DNA of 64,000 nt from Liolophura sinensis. Its lineage: Eukaryota > Mollusca > Polyplacophora > Chitonida > Chitonidae. Where the stretch lies: the NCBI RefSeq assembly GCF_032854445.1, contig NC_088300.1, positions 17,675,570-17,739,569 of the forward strand, read 5' to 3'. A model generated the notes under the pieces. It saw only the letters and a list, made by a program, of their open reading frames with translations, did no database searches and was not told where the DNA came from. Position numbers and translations under genes: made by a program. Below are positions 12,305-24,152 of this stretch, one piece after another; positions within the stretch are counted from its first letter, which is position 1, and every line of letters begins with the position of its first letter.

Positions 12305-13310
12305 CAGTTGATTTAACAGCACAAGCCACCTTGGCAACAGAACTCCACATCTCCACATCCCCGAGAGGTATTTTGAAGATGGCCTCAAAATGTGTGTTCG
12401 CCGTTGTGCTTTTACTCTCACTTTATGGCCAGGCCAAAGCGTCGTGCTCTGTTACAACGCCTAAGACAGAAGTAACAGGTACAGTGCAAACAATTTAGCT
12501 GATAAGAATGGAATAATTTCTACCCGTTCATTTGCCCGAACGAAGACGTTAATACACATAAAAGTAATGTGAAAGTGCTTATAATATGCATATATCGCTC
12601 TGTATTTCGCTCTCCAATGACGACGCCATCAGTATACTCCTTACAGTGCATGCGCCGCTCTCTAACATTCGCTTTACACCACTGCCACCACTAGCAATGT
12701 TTGTACAGAAACCTTGAATAACGCCGAGGTCACTGGGGGCACGGTGATGAGGCAGGGAGTTATCAGCTCTGTCTCAACCTGTCCACAACATGACTGAAAC
12801 ACAACATGCCAAAACAAGCTTCCGTACGTCATACAGGAGTTGTCTAATGGTGGCAGTGATTTAGCGTATATAGAGCGGTACATCTACCGAGACATATCCA
12901 GCCGAGATGTTTGCTTTAGTTTTTTTTTCTTAGATTTTTGGGAAAAGATTTTTCTTATTTTCTTGAGTGACGCATGGAGTGAATTGATATATACTTCTCT
13001 GTTTAAGTAGTGAGGTGTATGCAAGTATACAATCATCTGTGTTCCTACACCTCCCAATATTTATGTCCTTATTTGTTTGTAGCTTAACACCATACTCAAT
13101 AACGTTACGCCGATACAATTACTACCACGAACATTGGTGAGGAAACTCCAGTGACCGGGCTATACCACTGATTTTCGACAAATTACTGGCGAACGAACTT
13201 ACCTCCATTTGGTGTACAGACATGTACACCATTGCTGATAGAAAACAAATGCTCTTCAACGAACGGCTCACTTCTTTCTGTACGAGCGAGGGGATGTATA
13301 AATTTCCTGT

Positions 13311-13880
13311 CCAGTAATTTCAGTATAAGCCATGGGATCAGTCTGTATTTCAGTATAAGCTGTGGGCTCAGTCAGTATTTCAGTATAAGCCGTGGGCTCA
13401 GTCAGTATTTCAGTATAAGCTGTGGGCTCAGTCAGTATTTCAGTATAAGCCGTGGGCTCAGTCAGTATTTCAGTATAAGCCGTGGGCTCAGTCAGTATTT
13501 CAGTATAAGCCGTGGGCTCAGTCAGTATTTCAGTATAAGCCATGGGCTCAGTCAGTATTTCAGTATAAGCCGTGGGCTCAGTCAGTATTTCAGTATAAGG
13601 CGTGGAATCAGTCAGTGTTTCAGTATAGGCCGTGGAATCAGTCAGTATTTCAATATAAGCCGTGGGCTCAGTCAGTATTTCAGTGTAAGCCGTGGGCTCA
13701 GTCAGTATTTCAGTATAAGCCGTGGGCTCAGTCAGTATTTCAGTATAAGGCGTGGAATCAGTCAGTGTTTCAGTATAGGCCGTGGAATCAGTCAGTATTT
13801 CAGTATAAGCCGTGGCTCAGTCAGTATTTCAGTGTAAGCCGTGGGGTCAGTCAGTATTTCAGTATAAGGCGTGAAGTTGG
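13311..13880. repeat. 30-bp minisatellite, about 19 units, in intron 1 of SVWC copy 2
   Basis: Units of exactly 30 bp around GTATAAGCCGTGGGCTCAGT. Intron 1 of copy 3 has one similar unit near 22417-22440 (GTATAAGCTGTGAGATCAGT), so the array appears to have grown here from a single unit. Diverged half-copies continue to about 14060. Open frames on both strands (200 aa plus, 91 aa minus) are consequences of the 30-bp period. Confidence 0.92.
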
Positions 13881-14459
13881 TAAACTTCGCGTTCCATTAG
13901 CCTTGTATAAGTCGTGATGCCAATAAACCGTCACCTATAGTCACCTATTGTATATGCAGTGGGGTGAATAAACTACCGTCTGTGTCCCTATCGCTAAATA
14001 TAAACAATGGAGTCAGTGAGCCATCATCTTCTATGTGCAGAGATATCAGTAAGCTGTGTTTCTATAGCTCTGTTTGGGCAGTGACGTCACTAAACTACGA
14101 AATGTATTCCGTTTAGCTTGGCATAAGAAATTTTGTTGGTGAACTACCATTTTAAAACGTATATACGGATCTGTTTCCTTCGTTGGAAATCTATGTAAAA
14201 CTGTCATTCATTTTTAGCTTTCGGACTCACATAAAATACTGCGAATACAAAGGTCTAAAACCTTCTCCCCGGTTCTAATGTGAAGAACAAGGATGACTGT
14301 GAAGAGGCTGTGTGTAGCGAGAATGAACTTCAAATTTGTGGGTAAGTCTCTCAGTGTGTAGCGAGATCGGTACTCAATCTGTTGAAAAGCCACTTCGTGA
14401 GTCACAAAATCGCATTCGCATTCAGAGTCTGGAGGAAAACTCATTATTTCAATTAACGA

Positions 14460-14850
14460 GAAAGAACTTCTAGAGCATACTTAATGTCTGCTAATAACTT
14501 CATCCACGAGTGGCGAGAACGCTTTATGTCTGGTTGTTAACTTCATCCATGAGTAGCGAAAACGGACTTAATGTCTGACCACGAGTAGTGAGAACACCCT
14601 TAATGTCTGCTGATAACTCCGTCACGAGTAGCGAGAACGCACTTAATGTTGAATGGCTAGAGCGTTCTTAATATCTGCTAGCAACTTCATCCACGAGTGG
14701 CGAAAACGCTCTTATATGTTTGCTGGTAACTACATCCATGAGTAGCAAAAACGCACTTAATGTTTGCTGGTAACTCCGTTCATGAGTAGGGAGAACGCAC
14801 TTAGTGTTTGCCGGTAACTGCCCCTGAGTAGCTATTAATATATGTTTGTA
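14460..14850. repeat. Degenerate ~60-bp repeats in intron 2 of SVWC copy 2
   Basis: Repeated blocks of the type GAGTAGCGAGAACGCACTTA then ATGTCTGCTGGTAACT. They start right at the donor side of the intron and appear related to the exon-proximal repeats in copy 3. Confidence 0.7.
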
Positions 14851-15109
14851 ACTCTATCTGTGTGTTGCTTAAACTCTTTAAATCTTTTAGCATTAAATTT
14901 GAGTGTATCTACATGTATATTTTTTGTTCCGTTTCTAGGTGAGTTCATATTGGTATATACATTACATCTAAACTGTCTGTCCTTGTCAGTACATTTCATC
15001 TACACTTTACGTGTGTAGTTCCGTCCATGTTTGTCTATATCTTACATTCACCCTTTCCGTTTGTGTAGTTCACATCCATCGTTGTCTATATATCAGATCC
15101 ACGCTTTCC

Positions 15110-15112
<3 letters not shown>

Positions 15113-15193
<81 letters not shown>

Positions 15194-15200
15194 ATATATA
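15113..15200. repeat. (TA)n microsatellite
   Basis: About 88 bp of alternating T and A with two phase slips, in intron 2 of SVWC copy 2. Confidence 0.95.
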
Positions 15201-15399
15201 GTCCACCGTTGTGTATAAATTACATGTACATTTTAAGTTCACAGCTGTAACCATCCTTGTCTTTGTATTACATCTACACTTTCCGTATGTAGTTCCGTTC
15301 ATGCTTGTCTATACCTTCCATTTACCCTTTAAGTATTTCGTCAATCCTTGTCTACACATTCTATCTACAATTTCCGAATCTAGGTACGTCTATATGATT

Positions 15400-15760
15400 G
15401 TCTATATATTTGATCTACACTTTACGTAAGGACATGTAGGTACTTTCATTGTTGTCTGTACATTACATCTACACTTTACGTAAGGACATGTAGGTACTTC
15501 CATCCTTGTCTATACATTATAGCTACACTTTACGTAAGGACATGTAGGTACTTCCATCCTTGTCTATACATTACATCTACACTTTACGTAAGGATATTTA
15601 GGTACTTCCATCTATGTCCATACATTACATCTACACTTTACGTAAGGACATGTAGGTACTTCCATCCTTGTCTATACATTATAGCTACACTTTACGTAAG
15701 GACATGTAGCTACTTCCATACCTGTCTATACATGTAGCTACATTACATCTACACTATCCG
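15400..15760. repeat. 54-bp minisatellite in intron 2 of SVWC copy 2
   Basis: About six units with the core AAGGACATGTAGGTACTTCC; unit starts at 15430, 15484 and 15538 are 54 bp apart. Looser forms extend upstream to about 14940. Confidence 0.85.
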
Positions 15761-16123
15761 GATGTACCTTCGTTCCTTCAATCACTTTTTTATGTTTTTC
15801 TTGTCACAAAACAATGTACTTTCTTTCTTGAGTCATTGGTTTATTTTCTGCGTTCTCTCATGTTCCTCTCCAGGATTGGGATTAATGCAGGACCAGTTTT
15901 CACGAGAAGCGGGTGTACGGTCGTACCAGATGGTTGTCAGCCCAAGCAAGTCACCACAACAGGATGTCAGTGAGAGGCTTGCACTGCGACATAGAGAGGG
16001 ACTACCGCTTACGACACACGTTATAAGATTATAACTGACTATCTCACTCTTTGAACAGTAAACAAGCCTACAAGACATAAGACAACTGAAGATGTTTAAA
16101 ATTTTCCCAGCGTTAACTGAATG

Positions 16124-16129
16124 AATAAA
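16124..16129 (+). other. Poly(A) signal of SVWC copy 2
   Basis: AATAAA 151 bp after the stop codon, inside a block (GTTAACTGAATGAATAAAAA) conserved with copy 3. Confidence 0.65.
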
Positions 16130-16350
16130 AACTGCTTTCAAAGTTCCTCAAGTGTTAATTTCGTCCAGGACGATTCAGTGTTAAAGTTAAATTATATACC
16201 TTTCACGACTGAAACCGTTTGCTGTCCAGAAGCTACTCCGTTTTTCCTCGCCTGATCTCATTGTGTTCTTCATTCCCGGGATTTGTTATGTTTCAGTTAC
16301 ATTTTTATATTATATTTTCCAGTCATTGTAAAGTTTCAACGTCATGTAAG

Positions 16351-16470
16351 GAGTGAGTGAGTGAGTGCTTGGGGTTTAACGTCGTACTCAACAATTTTTC
16401 AGTCATATGACGACGAAGGAATGCTTAGGGTGCATGTACGTGTAATGTGCCTCCTTGTTGCAGGACGGAA
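16351..16470 (-). mobile_element. SINE family S2, tail-end fragment
   Basis: GAGTGAGTGAGTGCTTGGGG, the GTCGTACTCAACAATTTTT domain, and body to GCAGGACGGA, then break-off. It is absent from the matching place in segmental copy 2, so it inserted after the duplication or was lost there. Confidence 0.8.
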
Positions 16471-17285
16471 GGAGGATCGCCGATATAACAATGACAAACC
16501 CTCTAGAGAAATATCAGTAAGGTCGAGATGTATTTTCGTTACCAAAGTACAAACCGGAATACAATCCAACAACACGACACGAAGACGGTGGGACAGACCG
16601 CCCACCCCTACCCGCTCACTTTCCGTACAGGCAGGGGGCATAACTCTGCATATATATATGGCTTGTTACGTAAACTAGACGTTCGAGCAAAACTTTCAGT
16701 ACGACTGCTGTCTGGTCTTTGGGTTTTGGTGAAGCTGTACTGTGGGGTACCTTATTCGTATGGGCAAAATTTTATGCTTTTCACTGTATGCTATCAAGAA
16801 CCAATCAGACATAGTATTATTTATGTCTATCTAAAGCACAGCAAAGGCCTTTAATCTCTGACTCAGATGACCACTACCAAGACTTGTTCAAAATGATACA
16901 GCATATTATGTATTTTTTTTATTATATAAATCCCATCTGAATAAGTTATATGTGACATAACTACTTGAAGTTCGCTGCTGGTTTATAGCATAGGGGGCAA
17001 GTATTTGGGCATATTTACTTGACTTAATGTTTTCTGTCATGTAATCAAGAATACTTTGCTTCACTAAAACTGTCAAATGAAGTAAGCTCCATGCAGAAGA
17101 TACACTACTTACCGGTATTTCTGAAAATACCTTATGTACTTATGTCTTGAGATTTTTTCACTAGGTTAACTTCAGTTAAATGTTTTGTTTGTGTGGCGGG
17201 CTTTATTAACCATACTGATGAAATATGTCGCTTTTCCGCATCACTGAGACATTTTGAGGTCGTAATTATTATACGTCGTTTCTCT

Positions 17286-17382
17286 GCCCGATTTCCTCCC
17301 ACCAAAATGCTGGCCACCGTCACATAGATGAAACTTTTTGAGTATGACGTAAAACAGCAATCAAATAAATAAATAAATAAAT
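17286..17382 (+). mobile_element. SINE family S1, 3' part only
   Basis: Runs from a CCCGATTTCCTCCCACC block through a decayed GTATGACGTAAAAC domain to the (AAAT)n tail. The head is missing. Confidence 0.7.
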
Positions 17383-17429
17383 TAAACGTAAGGCGGTCCA
17401 TTTTTCACTCTTTAAATACAGCCACCATG

Positions 17430-18445
17430 ACATTCCTATTTTCTGATATTCATTATAACCATGGCATAATCGGCTATGTGTATCCCAATGTTGGTATTCA
17501 GAATAACCACGACATTAGTAAACGCTCCCAAACTTTGGATATTCCGGGTATCCATGGTATTATCAGCTATCCCAAAGCTCTGACAATTAGGATAATCATG
17601 ACATTATCAGCTATCCCTAAGTTCGGATATTCTGGTAGGGTAACCATGACATTATCACCTATCGCAAACTTTTGATATTTAGCATAACCAGTATGAACTG
17701 TCAAGTATCCCACAGTTTCGATATTAAGGAAAACCCATGGTATTAACAGCTATTCCAGTGCTTAGATATGCATGATACCTTAACATTGTCAGCGCTTCAA
17801 AAGCTTAGATATGCAGGATACCCTTGACATTGTCAGCGCTTCAGAAGCTTAGATATGCATTATACCCATGTCATTGTCAGCGCTTCAAAAGCTTAGATAT
17901 GCAGAATACCCATGACATTGTCAGCCCTTCAAAAGCTTAGATATGCAGGATACCCTTGACATTGTCAGCGCTTCAGAAGCTTAGATATGCAGGATACCCA
18001 TGACATTGTCAGCGCTTCAAAAGCTTAGATATGCAGAATACCCATGACATTGTCAGCGCTTCAGAAGTTTAGATATGCAGAATACCCATGACATTGTCAG
18101 CGCTTCAGAAGTTTAGATATGCAGGATACCCTTGACATTGTCAGCGCTTCAGAAGTTTAGATATGCAGAATACCCTTGACATTGTCAGCGCTTCAGAAGT
18201 TTAGATATGCAGGATACCCTTGACATTGTCAGCGCTTCAGAAGTTTAGATATGCAGAATACCCATGACATTGTCAGCGCTTCAGAAGTTTAGATATGCAG
18301 GATACCCTTGACATTGTCAGCGCTTCAGAAGTTTAGATATGCAGGATACCCTTGACATTGTCAGCGCTTCAGAAGTTTAGATATGCAGGATACCCTTGAC
18401 ATTGTCAGCACTTCATAAGTTTAGATATGCAGTATACCCTTGGCA
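17430..18445. repeat. 44-bp minisatellite, about 15 units, with a diverged leader
   Basis: From about 17760, units of 44 bp read TTAGATATGCAGGATACCC then TTGACATTGTCAGCGCTTC; starts at 18072 and 18116 are 44 apart. The leader at 17430-17760 has units closer to the 10.9-kb array (GGATATTCTGG, ATGACATTATCAGCTATCCC). The two arrays therefore share an origin. Confidence 0.88.
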
Positions 18446-19331
18446 TTGCCAACTATCATAATGTTTCCACATTCCCTACAATCATGGCATTACGTCTGTC
18501 ACAAAATTTGTGGTGTGGCAGCATCAGATTCTTTAAAGATAAAAACATTTCTTGAACCAATTGGAACACAAAATCACAAAAATGAGGAATCTTTTTACAA
18601 TCGGTGTTCAAACTTTTCCAGACATCTTAAAACAGTTTTTCTTGACGAGATATTTGAAAGAGCAAACTGGTCCTTTTGCTAGGTACATTGCAAAACTCTA
18701 GCCTTAAGCAATTGGCTACTTCATGAACATAAGTCAGCGGACATGACGGGAAATTTTCACCAGTATACAATAGTAATTATGGACAGTGCGCTTGTATATT
18801 TATGGCTGACGTTACGGTGATAACATATCACCTTCAACAGAGTAAATTTTTTGCCGAAGGGACAGATTATATAGATACCAGGATCTACTTTACAGGTTCC
18901 GTTCTGTACAAGCTAGCGTGGACACAATGGTTTCATATAGGTGTCTTCAGTTCCATGGTACAATACAAAGGCTTACGTAAAGGCTGGTAGATCAACTCCA
19001 AGTTATTGATAATAATAAAATGAATAAATGACTAAATAAATAAATGACTAAATAAATAAATAAATGTGTAAATAAATAAATGAGTAAATAAGTACATAAA
19101 TCCATGTCTATACCTGGGGCACCTCCAGCAAACAGAGGTAGTACAAAGGGCAGTATAAATACCAGGTACATAGACTGGGCACAAGGAACGTGTGCAGGAA
19201 AAGACATTTGAAAATTGAAACTAGGTCTTTCTTATGTTTTTTTTTTCTTAAGTGTGGGATAGTGTGGGAAGAGCCCACGTTCAAACCACCAAGGCTCTTT
19301 GCTCAAGACACTAACATTTCATTGGAATTAA
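18446..19331. other. Gene-free stretch with an AAAT-rich simple repeat
   Basis: Holds only an (AAAT/GACTAAAT)n tract at about 19008-19105. The 62-codon frame at 18802-18990 has no recognisable domain. Confidence 0.5.
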
Positions 19332-19580
19332 TTCATTTATCTACTTATCTGATAGGTGTTTGACGCCGTACTAAAGAACAGTTTACTTAAATGACGACGG
19401 CAAGCATTATAACGGAAGGAAAAAGGGAAGAGGAACCCACGACCATCCGCAAGTTGTTAGCAGACCTTAACACGAACGTTCGGAGAGGAGGCAGTATGTT
19501 CTGGACTCACTACGACTGTGAGACGCTCCTGGGTCATTACGCCTTGCTAGCACGCTAACAACCTCGGTCACGGAGGCCCG
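19332..19580 (-). mobile_element. SINE family S1, full length but diverged
   Basis: Head at the right, read on minus as GGGCCTCCGTGACCGAGG. The conserved domain (GCCGTACTAAAGAACAGTTT on plus) and tail lie at the left. Confidence 0.75.
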
Positions 19581-19929
19581 ACAAAGTAGCTAGGAACAAG
19601 GAAAAAATTTCTGGGAAAATAGTAGAGATCATACCAGTTTCAGCTTACGGTGTCTACATGTTGACATTATTCCTCGAAGAATACACCTAAAAACAAAGGT
19701 GCATGGTCAGTAACAGGGGTCGAAAAATTATTTATGAAGCAGACAGAAAACTTATTGATGAGAGGATTCGACAACGCAGTTTACTACTTTGTTGCTGCAA
19801 CAAAAGCAATTTGACTTGTTGAATAGTGTTTCCAAGAAATCTCCAACATTAGGCCAGAGTGAGGGGGAATTTCTGAAATGGTACAGCTTTCACAGCATAG
19901 GCCTAAGTGTTAAATGGAGAGATAATTTT

Positions 19930-20890
19930 GTTTGTTATCAATCGGTCAGAAATCTTTATTCTTCACCACTCTCAATACCAGAACCGTCTGTGTTGAAAAA
20001 AGGACTGCCTTTTGCAATAACACCCAATCATATTCATAGACAAAAGGGAACTCGTGTTTAATCGATGCCAAGCAACTAATATCAACCTTACTTAGATGAA
20101 TACAGAGCGCTTGAAGGTCTAAGTAAAAATGAGAAACACATAGTTCTACTGACTGACAATGGAGGCCGCACACCTGCCATCCACAAGAAGGTCTACCACC
20201 AAAAAATATCAGTGATCTGTTGCCGTAAGCCAACACACACTGATTTGTACCTTGATTTTCATTCACAAAACCCACTAAATCAGAAACTAGGTGTACTCAG
20301 AACCATAAATAACAGGGCTAATCTGTTGTAAACAAGGACCAGGGCTAGGTAAAAGAGAATAAGCACATACATAACACCTTACTCCACAGAGAGCATCAAA
20401 GTTTGACAATTGACCAGGCCCTCAAAGTGAATGCTTCTCTTTCCGTCCCAGACACTCCACAATCTCCTAGCAGTACTACATTTACTTTGCCATATGTACA
20501 GGGTTTATCTGAACTAGTCAGGAGGATTTTCAATCTAAACTCCATTAGAACAGCTTATGAAACTCACTTGTGCATTTCAAAGATGTACCAGACTAAGCAA
20601 AAGAGAGGGGCTTAGTGTATGGAATTGTACACAATGCTCCACATTGAAGAAACCCAATGGATTACGAAACCGTACAAAAAAGGTAAGAAACTCTCATCTA
20701 ATGGCAATAATTCCGCAGAATTCGAACACTTATATAACTCTGGTGGCATATTTTACAATGAAAATGTCAAAACCCTTAGCAGAGAGTTTAGGTGGTTTGA
20801 ACGTGGGGTCAGGACGCTATTTAGGTTCTTGCAGTAAACCCCATTCTTAAACGCAGCCATCTCTTACGGTATAACCCATCTAAAAATACA
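19930..20890 (+). mobile_element. Penelope-like retroelement fossil
   Basis: Translated fragments in order match parts of the Penelope-like family as I remember it: an N-terminal LKKGLPFAITP motif, then RKPTHTDLYLDF with LNQKLGVLRT, then LPYVQGLSELVRRIF, then SREFRWFERGVR near the GIY-YIG endonuclease end. Most of the reverse transcriptase is missing and the copy is broken at several points. It lies between the two segmental duplicates. Confidence 0.75.
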
Positions 20891-21857
20891 AAAGAAATAG
20901 GTCTTTTCTACGCATGTTCCTTTTACACATGCTCCAGGAACGTATGTTCCTTATACATTTATAATTTCTATTTTATATACACTGATGAATATTTCACATA
21001 TAAATACTTATAATTCCTATTTTAGTTCCGACCTGGAAGTCTAATAACCTCCATTCTTGCATTAAAAAAACACAGCCTATCTCTTCCTATTGCCGTCATC
21101 GTCAAGAGCATCAATCAACAAAAAAAAAACCATAAACAAGTGACCAATACAGATACAAATAAAATGGAGACATTAGACCAACGTGTTGCTAGTGAAGGCT
21201 TCACCTCATTCATATATTACTTATATGATGGACGTTCACTTCAGTCGTCTGTTTATTCAATTCAATTTACAGAGGGAACATTCAATTTTCTTACAGATAT
21301 TGGTCATTGGCATAAACAACTTTATATTTGTTTCATTTTTAAAACAGGTCAAGCTCTTGTGGTGGCAAATAACTTGTATTTTGAGGTCTAGGTTAAAAAA
21401 TAAATTGGGATAAGATTTATATTCAACTTTTTGACATGAAAAAGCAGAACCTGCTGAGGTTTATTTCATTTTTGCAAAATATAAACAAAAAGTTGACACG
21501 CCTAGGAGGCACTGTCAACGCGTATTCTACGAACAGCCAACTATGCAGTTTCTTCTTCTTCGAAATAGCCTAAAGCCATAATTATTCATTCATTTATTCA
21601 TTCTTCAAGAATGTACCCCAACCACCCGCAGGGTGCACATCGATCACCCTTAAACGCCCTCAGCACATCATCTCCATGACACTGAACTTGTTAATATGGG
21701 ATAAAAGCGGATTCATTGCCAACAATGCCACCAGTGAAATGTCTCTGCAATATAGGGCTACTTAATGTAAAAGTTAAATATGAATACAGTTGATTTAACA
21801 GCACAAGCCATTTTAGCAGCAGATCTCCACATCACAGAAACGCACGGTAATTTGAAG

Positions 21858-24014
21858 ATGGCCCCTAAATGTGTGTTTGCCGTTGTGCTTCTAGTATCAC
21901 TTCATGGCCAGTCCATAGCGTCGTGCTCTTTTGCCAAATCCAAGACAGAAATAACAGGTACGGTGTTAACAGTTTTGCCGATGGGAAGGAAACAATCTGT
22001 TCATATATTCAGCGTGGTAATCTAATTCAACTCGAAGAATATACGATCCCTATAGTCCCGCGTTAAGAGGAATTATGTCGGTCTGTTTTGCTTTGTTTTT
22101 AGATTTTTAGGAAGACAGTGCTGTCAAATGTTAAATATATATGTATCTTTTTAGGTCTTGGTACTAATTGTTGTTCTTGGTACTAATTGTTTAATGCCTT
22201 ACTCGAAAATTTTGCGCTGATGCGAATGCTGTCAGAGATATAGACGGAGAAAACGAGTGGCCGAGGTAAACCACCGACGTTTGACAAATTATTGATGAAC
22301 TTTCCCACATGTACCAACAAAGATGCACTGCACATTGGTAACAGCGGGGTACGTCATGTACAAACTCCATGTCTGAACCAAGAGATCCGTTAATTACCAG
22401 ATATATTCCTATAGCTCTGTATAAGCTGTGAGATCAGTAAACTATCGTCTGGGAAACCTGGTCAGGGAGGTCAGTAGGTCGGTGAGGTCAGTTTTAAAAA
22501 ATCTCTTTTCTTTATTTGAAATCTATGTAATATATTGCTTATTTTCAGCATTTGGGACTCGAATAAAATACTGCGAATATAAAGGTTTAAAACTCCTCCC
22601 GGGTTCACAGGTGAAGAACAACGATGACTGTGAAGAGGCGGTGTGTAGCGAAAATGAACTTCGTGTTTGTGGGTAAGTCCATCCGTGAGTGGTGAGGACG
22701 TAGTCAGGCTGAAAAAAGCCATCCCTGAGTAGCGAGGACGTACTCGGCCTGTAAGAAAACCATCCGTAAATCTCGAAATCGTACACAGTGTTTGTAGGTA
22801 ACTCATTCGTTGAGTAATGAGAAAGCACTTAATATCTGCGGGTAGATCTATGGCTAGAGAGAACTCAGTTGATATCTGCTTGTAACTCAATCCATGGATA
22901 GAGAGAACTTACATGATATCTCCATGAGTAGAGATAACTCACTTGATATCTGTTGGTATCTCGAACCGTGTGTAGACAGAACTCTCTAGATATCTGCTGG
23001 TAACTCGAAACATGAATAGAGAGAACTCACTTGATATTAGCTGGAATCTCGATCCGTATAAAAAGAAAACTCACTGGATATCTGCTGGTGACTCGAACCG
23101 TGTGTAGAGTTAACTCACTTGATATACACGTGTAACTGGATCCATATGTAAAGGAAACTCACTTGATATCTGTTTGTATCTTGATCCATGCGTTTAGAGA
23201 ACTCACTTGATATCTACTTGGTAACTACAACAATAAGTACACAATCTGCATGTATGTACACTCGTCCTTGTCTATATAATACTCCTACACAATCTGCATG
23301 TATGTACATCCGTCCTTGTCTATACAATACTCCTACACAATCCACATGTATGTACATCCGTCCTTGTCTATATATTACATTCACACTTTCCCATTTGAAA
23401 GTAGGTCCATCCTTATCTAGATAATACTTCTACATAATCCACATATGGCCACGTCCACCATTGTCCATGCATTATATCAATACCTTCTGTATGTAGGTAA
23501 GTCCATCTTTTTCTGTATGTTACATCTAGACTTTTCTTACATACGTAATGGTAGGTCCTTCTTTATCTATATATTACATCTACATTTTTTGTGAAGAGTA
23601 CAGCACTCTTTGCCTATTACATCCACACTATCCGTATGCATAGGTAGGCCTATACGTCCTCTCTTGTGTGTATATTACAACTATCAGCAACCTGCGGATG
23701 GTCGTAGGCTTTCCCCGGGCGCTGCCCGGTTTCCTTTTTATTATACATCTACTATTTCCCCATGTAAATACGTTCAAGATTGTTTACATATTGTATATAT
23801 TGTATGGTCCACTGACCGTATGTAGGCACCTTAATGTCTTTTACGTCTGTACTTTGTCTGTTTTTCTTAAGTCATTGGTGTATTTGCTCTGTTCTGTCAT
23901 GCTCCTCTCTCCAGTATCGGGATTAAGGCAGGAATAATTGTGCCGAGCAGAGGATGTACCGTGGTTCCAGATGGTTGTCAGCCCAAGCAAGTCACCACCA
24001 GAGGATGTCAGTGA
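21858..24014 (+). CDS. Secreted eight-cysteine SVWC-type protein, copy 3
   Basis: Exons 21858-21957, 22549-22672 and 23915-24014 give 107 aa with phases 1 and 2, the same as copies 1 and 2. An in-frame ATG at 21780 exists, but the ATG at 21858 opens the signal peptide (MAPKCVFAVVLLVSLHGQS) and matches copy 2, so it is preferred. The mature part has eight cysteines: SC, YC(EYKG), DDC, VC, VCG, GC, DGC and the last GC two codons before the stop. The PGS and DDC spacing fits the SVWC fold. A protein exported from the cell is likely; partner and role are unknown. Intron 2 carries two kinds of tandem repeat and a scrap of S1 SINE (about 23687-23745). Confidence 0.87.
22690..23220. repeat. Degenerate ~50-60-bp repeats in intron 2 of SVWC copy 3
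   Basis: About ten loose units with GAGAGAACTCACTTGATATC and TGCTGGTAACTCGA. They sit directly after exon 2, the same place as the repeats at 14460 in copy 2. Confidence 0.7.
23236..23430. repeat. 48-bp minisatellite in intron 2 of SVWC copy 3
   Basis: Four units with TGCATGTATGTACATCCGTC and CTTGTCTATA; starts at 23241 and 23289 are 48 apart. Related in wording to the 54-bp units of copy 2. Confidence 0.8.
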
Positions 24015-24146
24015 TAGGTTGCCATGGCGGATACAGTGTTGTCTTTATAACTGACCATGTCACTCTGAAAACAGGAAATATAATGGCTATAATTAAGGCA
24101 CAAAACAAACAGAAGGTGTTTAAATTTTACCCGCGTTAACTGAATG

Positions 24147-24152
24147 AATAAA
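24147..24152 (+). other. Poly(A) signal of SVWC copy 3
   Basis: AATAAA 133 bp after the stop, in the same conserved block as copy 2. Confidence 0.65.

Larger units (their letters stand above)
12379..15973 (+). pseudogene. SVWC-type protein, copy 2, disrupted in exon 2
   Basis: Three exons by comparison with copy 3: 12379-12478, 14218-14341 and 15874-15973. Exon 1 encodes an intact signal peptide (MASKCVFAVVLLLSLYGQAK) and the first cysteine. Exon 3 is intact and ends in GCQ-stop. Exon 2 keeps both splice sites and its 124-nt length, but against copy 3 it lacks one base early (GGACTC for GGGACTC) and gains one base in the CTCCCC run. The stretch between reads out of frame and meets a stop. 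Either the gene is dead or two homopolymer errors remain in the assembly. Introns 1 and 2 are swollen by minisatellites. Splice sites, start, stop and AATAAA all survive, which suggests recent loss or an assembly fault. Confidence 0.72.
11720..17070 (+). repeat. Segmental duplication, copy 1 (with SVWC copy 2)
   Basis: Matches 21260-24990 in the same order: a 5' block ending TTGTATTTTGAGGTCTAG, the block around AAGCCATAATTATTCATTC, the promoter, three exons, the poly(A) region, and a 3' block containing TATTATTTATGTCT and TATATGTGACAT. It is longer than the other copy mainly because of expanded minisatellites in introns 1 and 2 and an S2 SINE at 16351. Confidence 0.8.

Noticed and set aside
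13311-13880. CRISPR-like look of evenly spaced 30-bp repeats
   Set aside because: Units are contiguous with no unique spacers, and the genome is eukaryotic.
13232-13917. Three overlapping open frames (two plus, one minus) at the 30-bp array
   Set aside because: All arise from the same period-30 units inside intron 1 of SVWC copy 2; being open on several frames shows no coding constraint.
15011-15302. Open frames with long YIYIYI runs on both strands
   Set aside because: Translation of a (TA)n microsatellite.
18802-18990. 62-codon plus frame as a small gene
   Set aside because: No signal peptide, domain or paralogue, and no splice partners visible.
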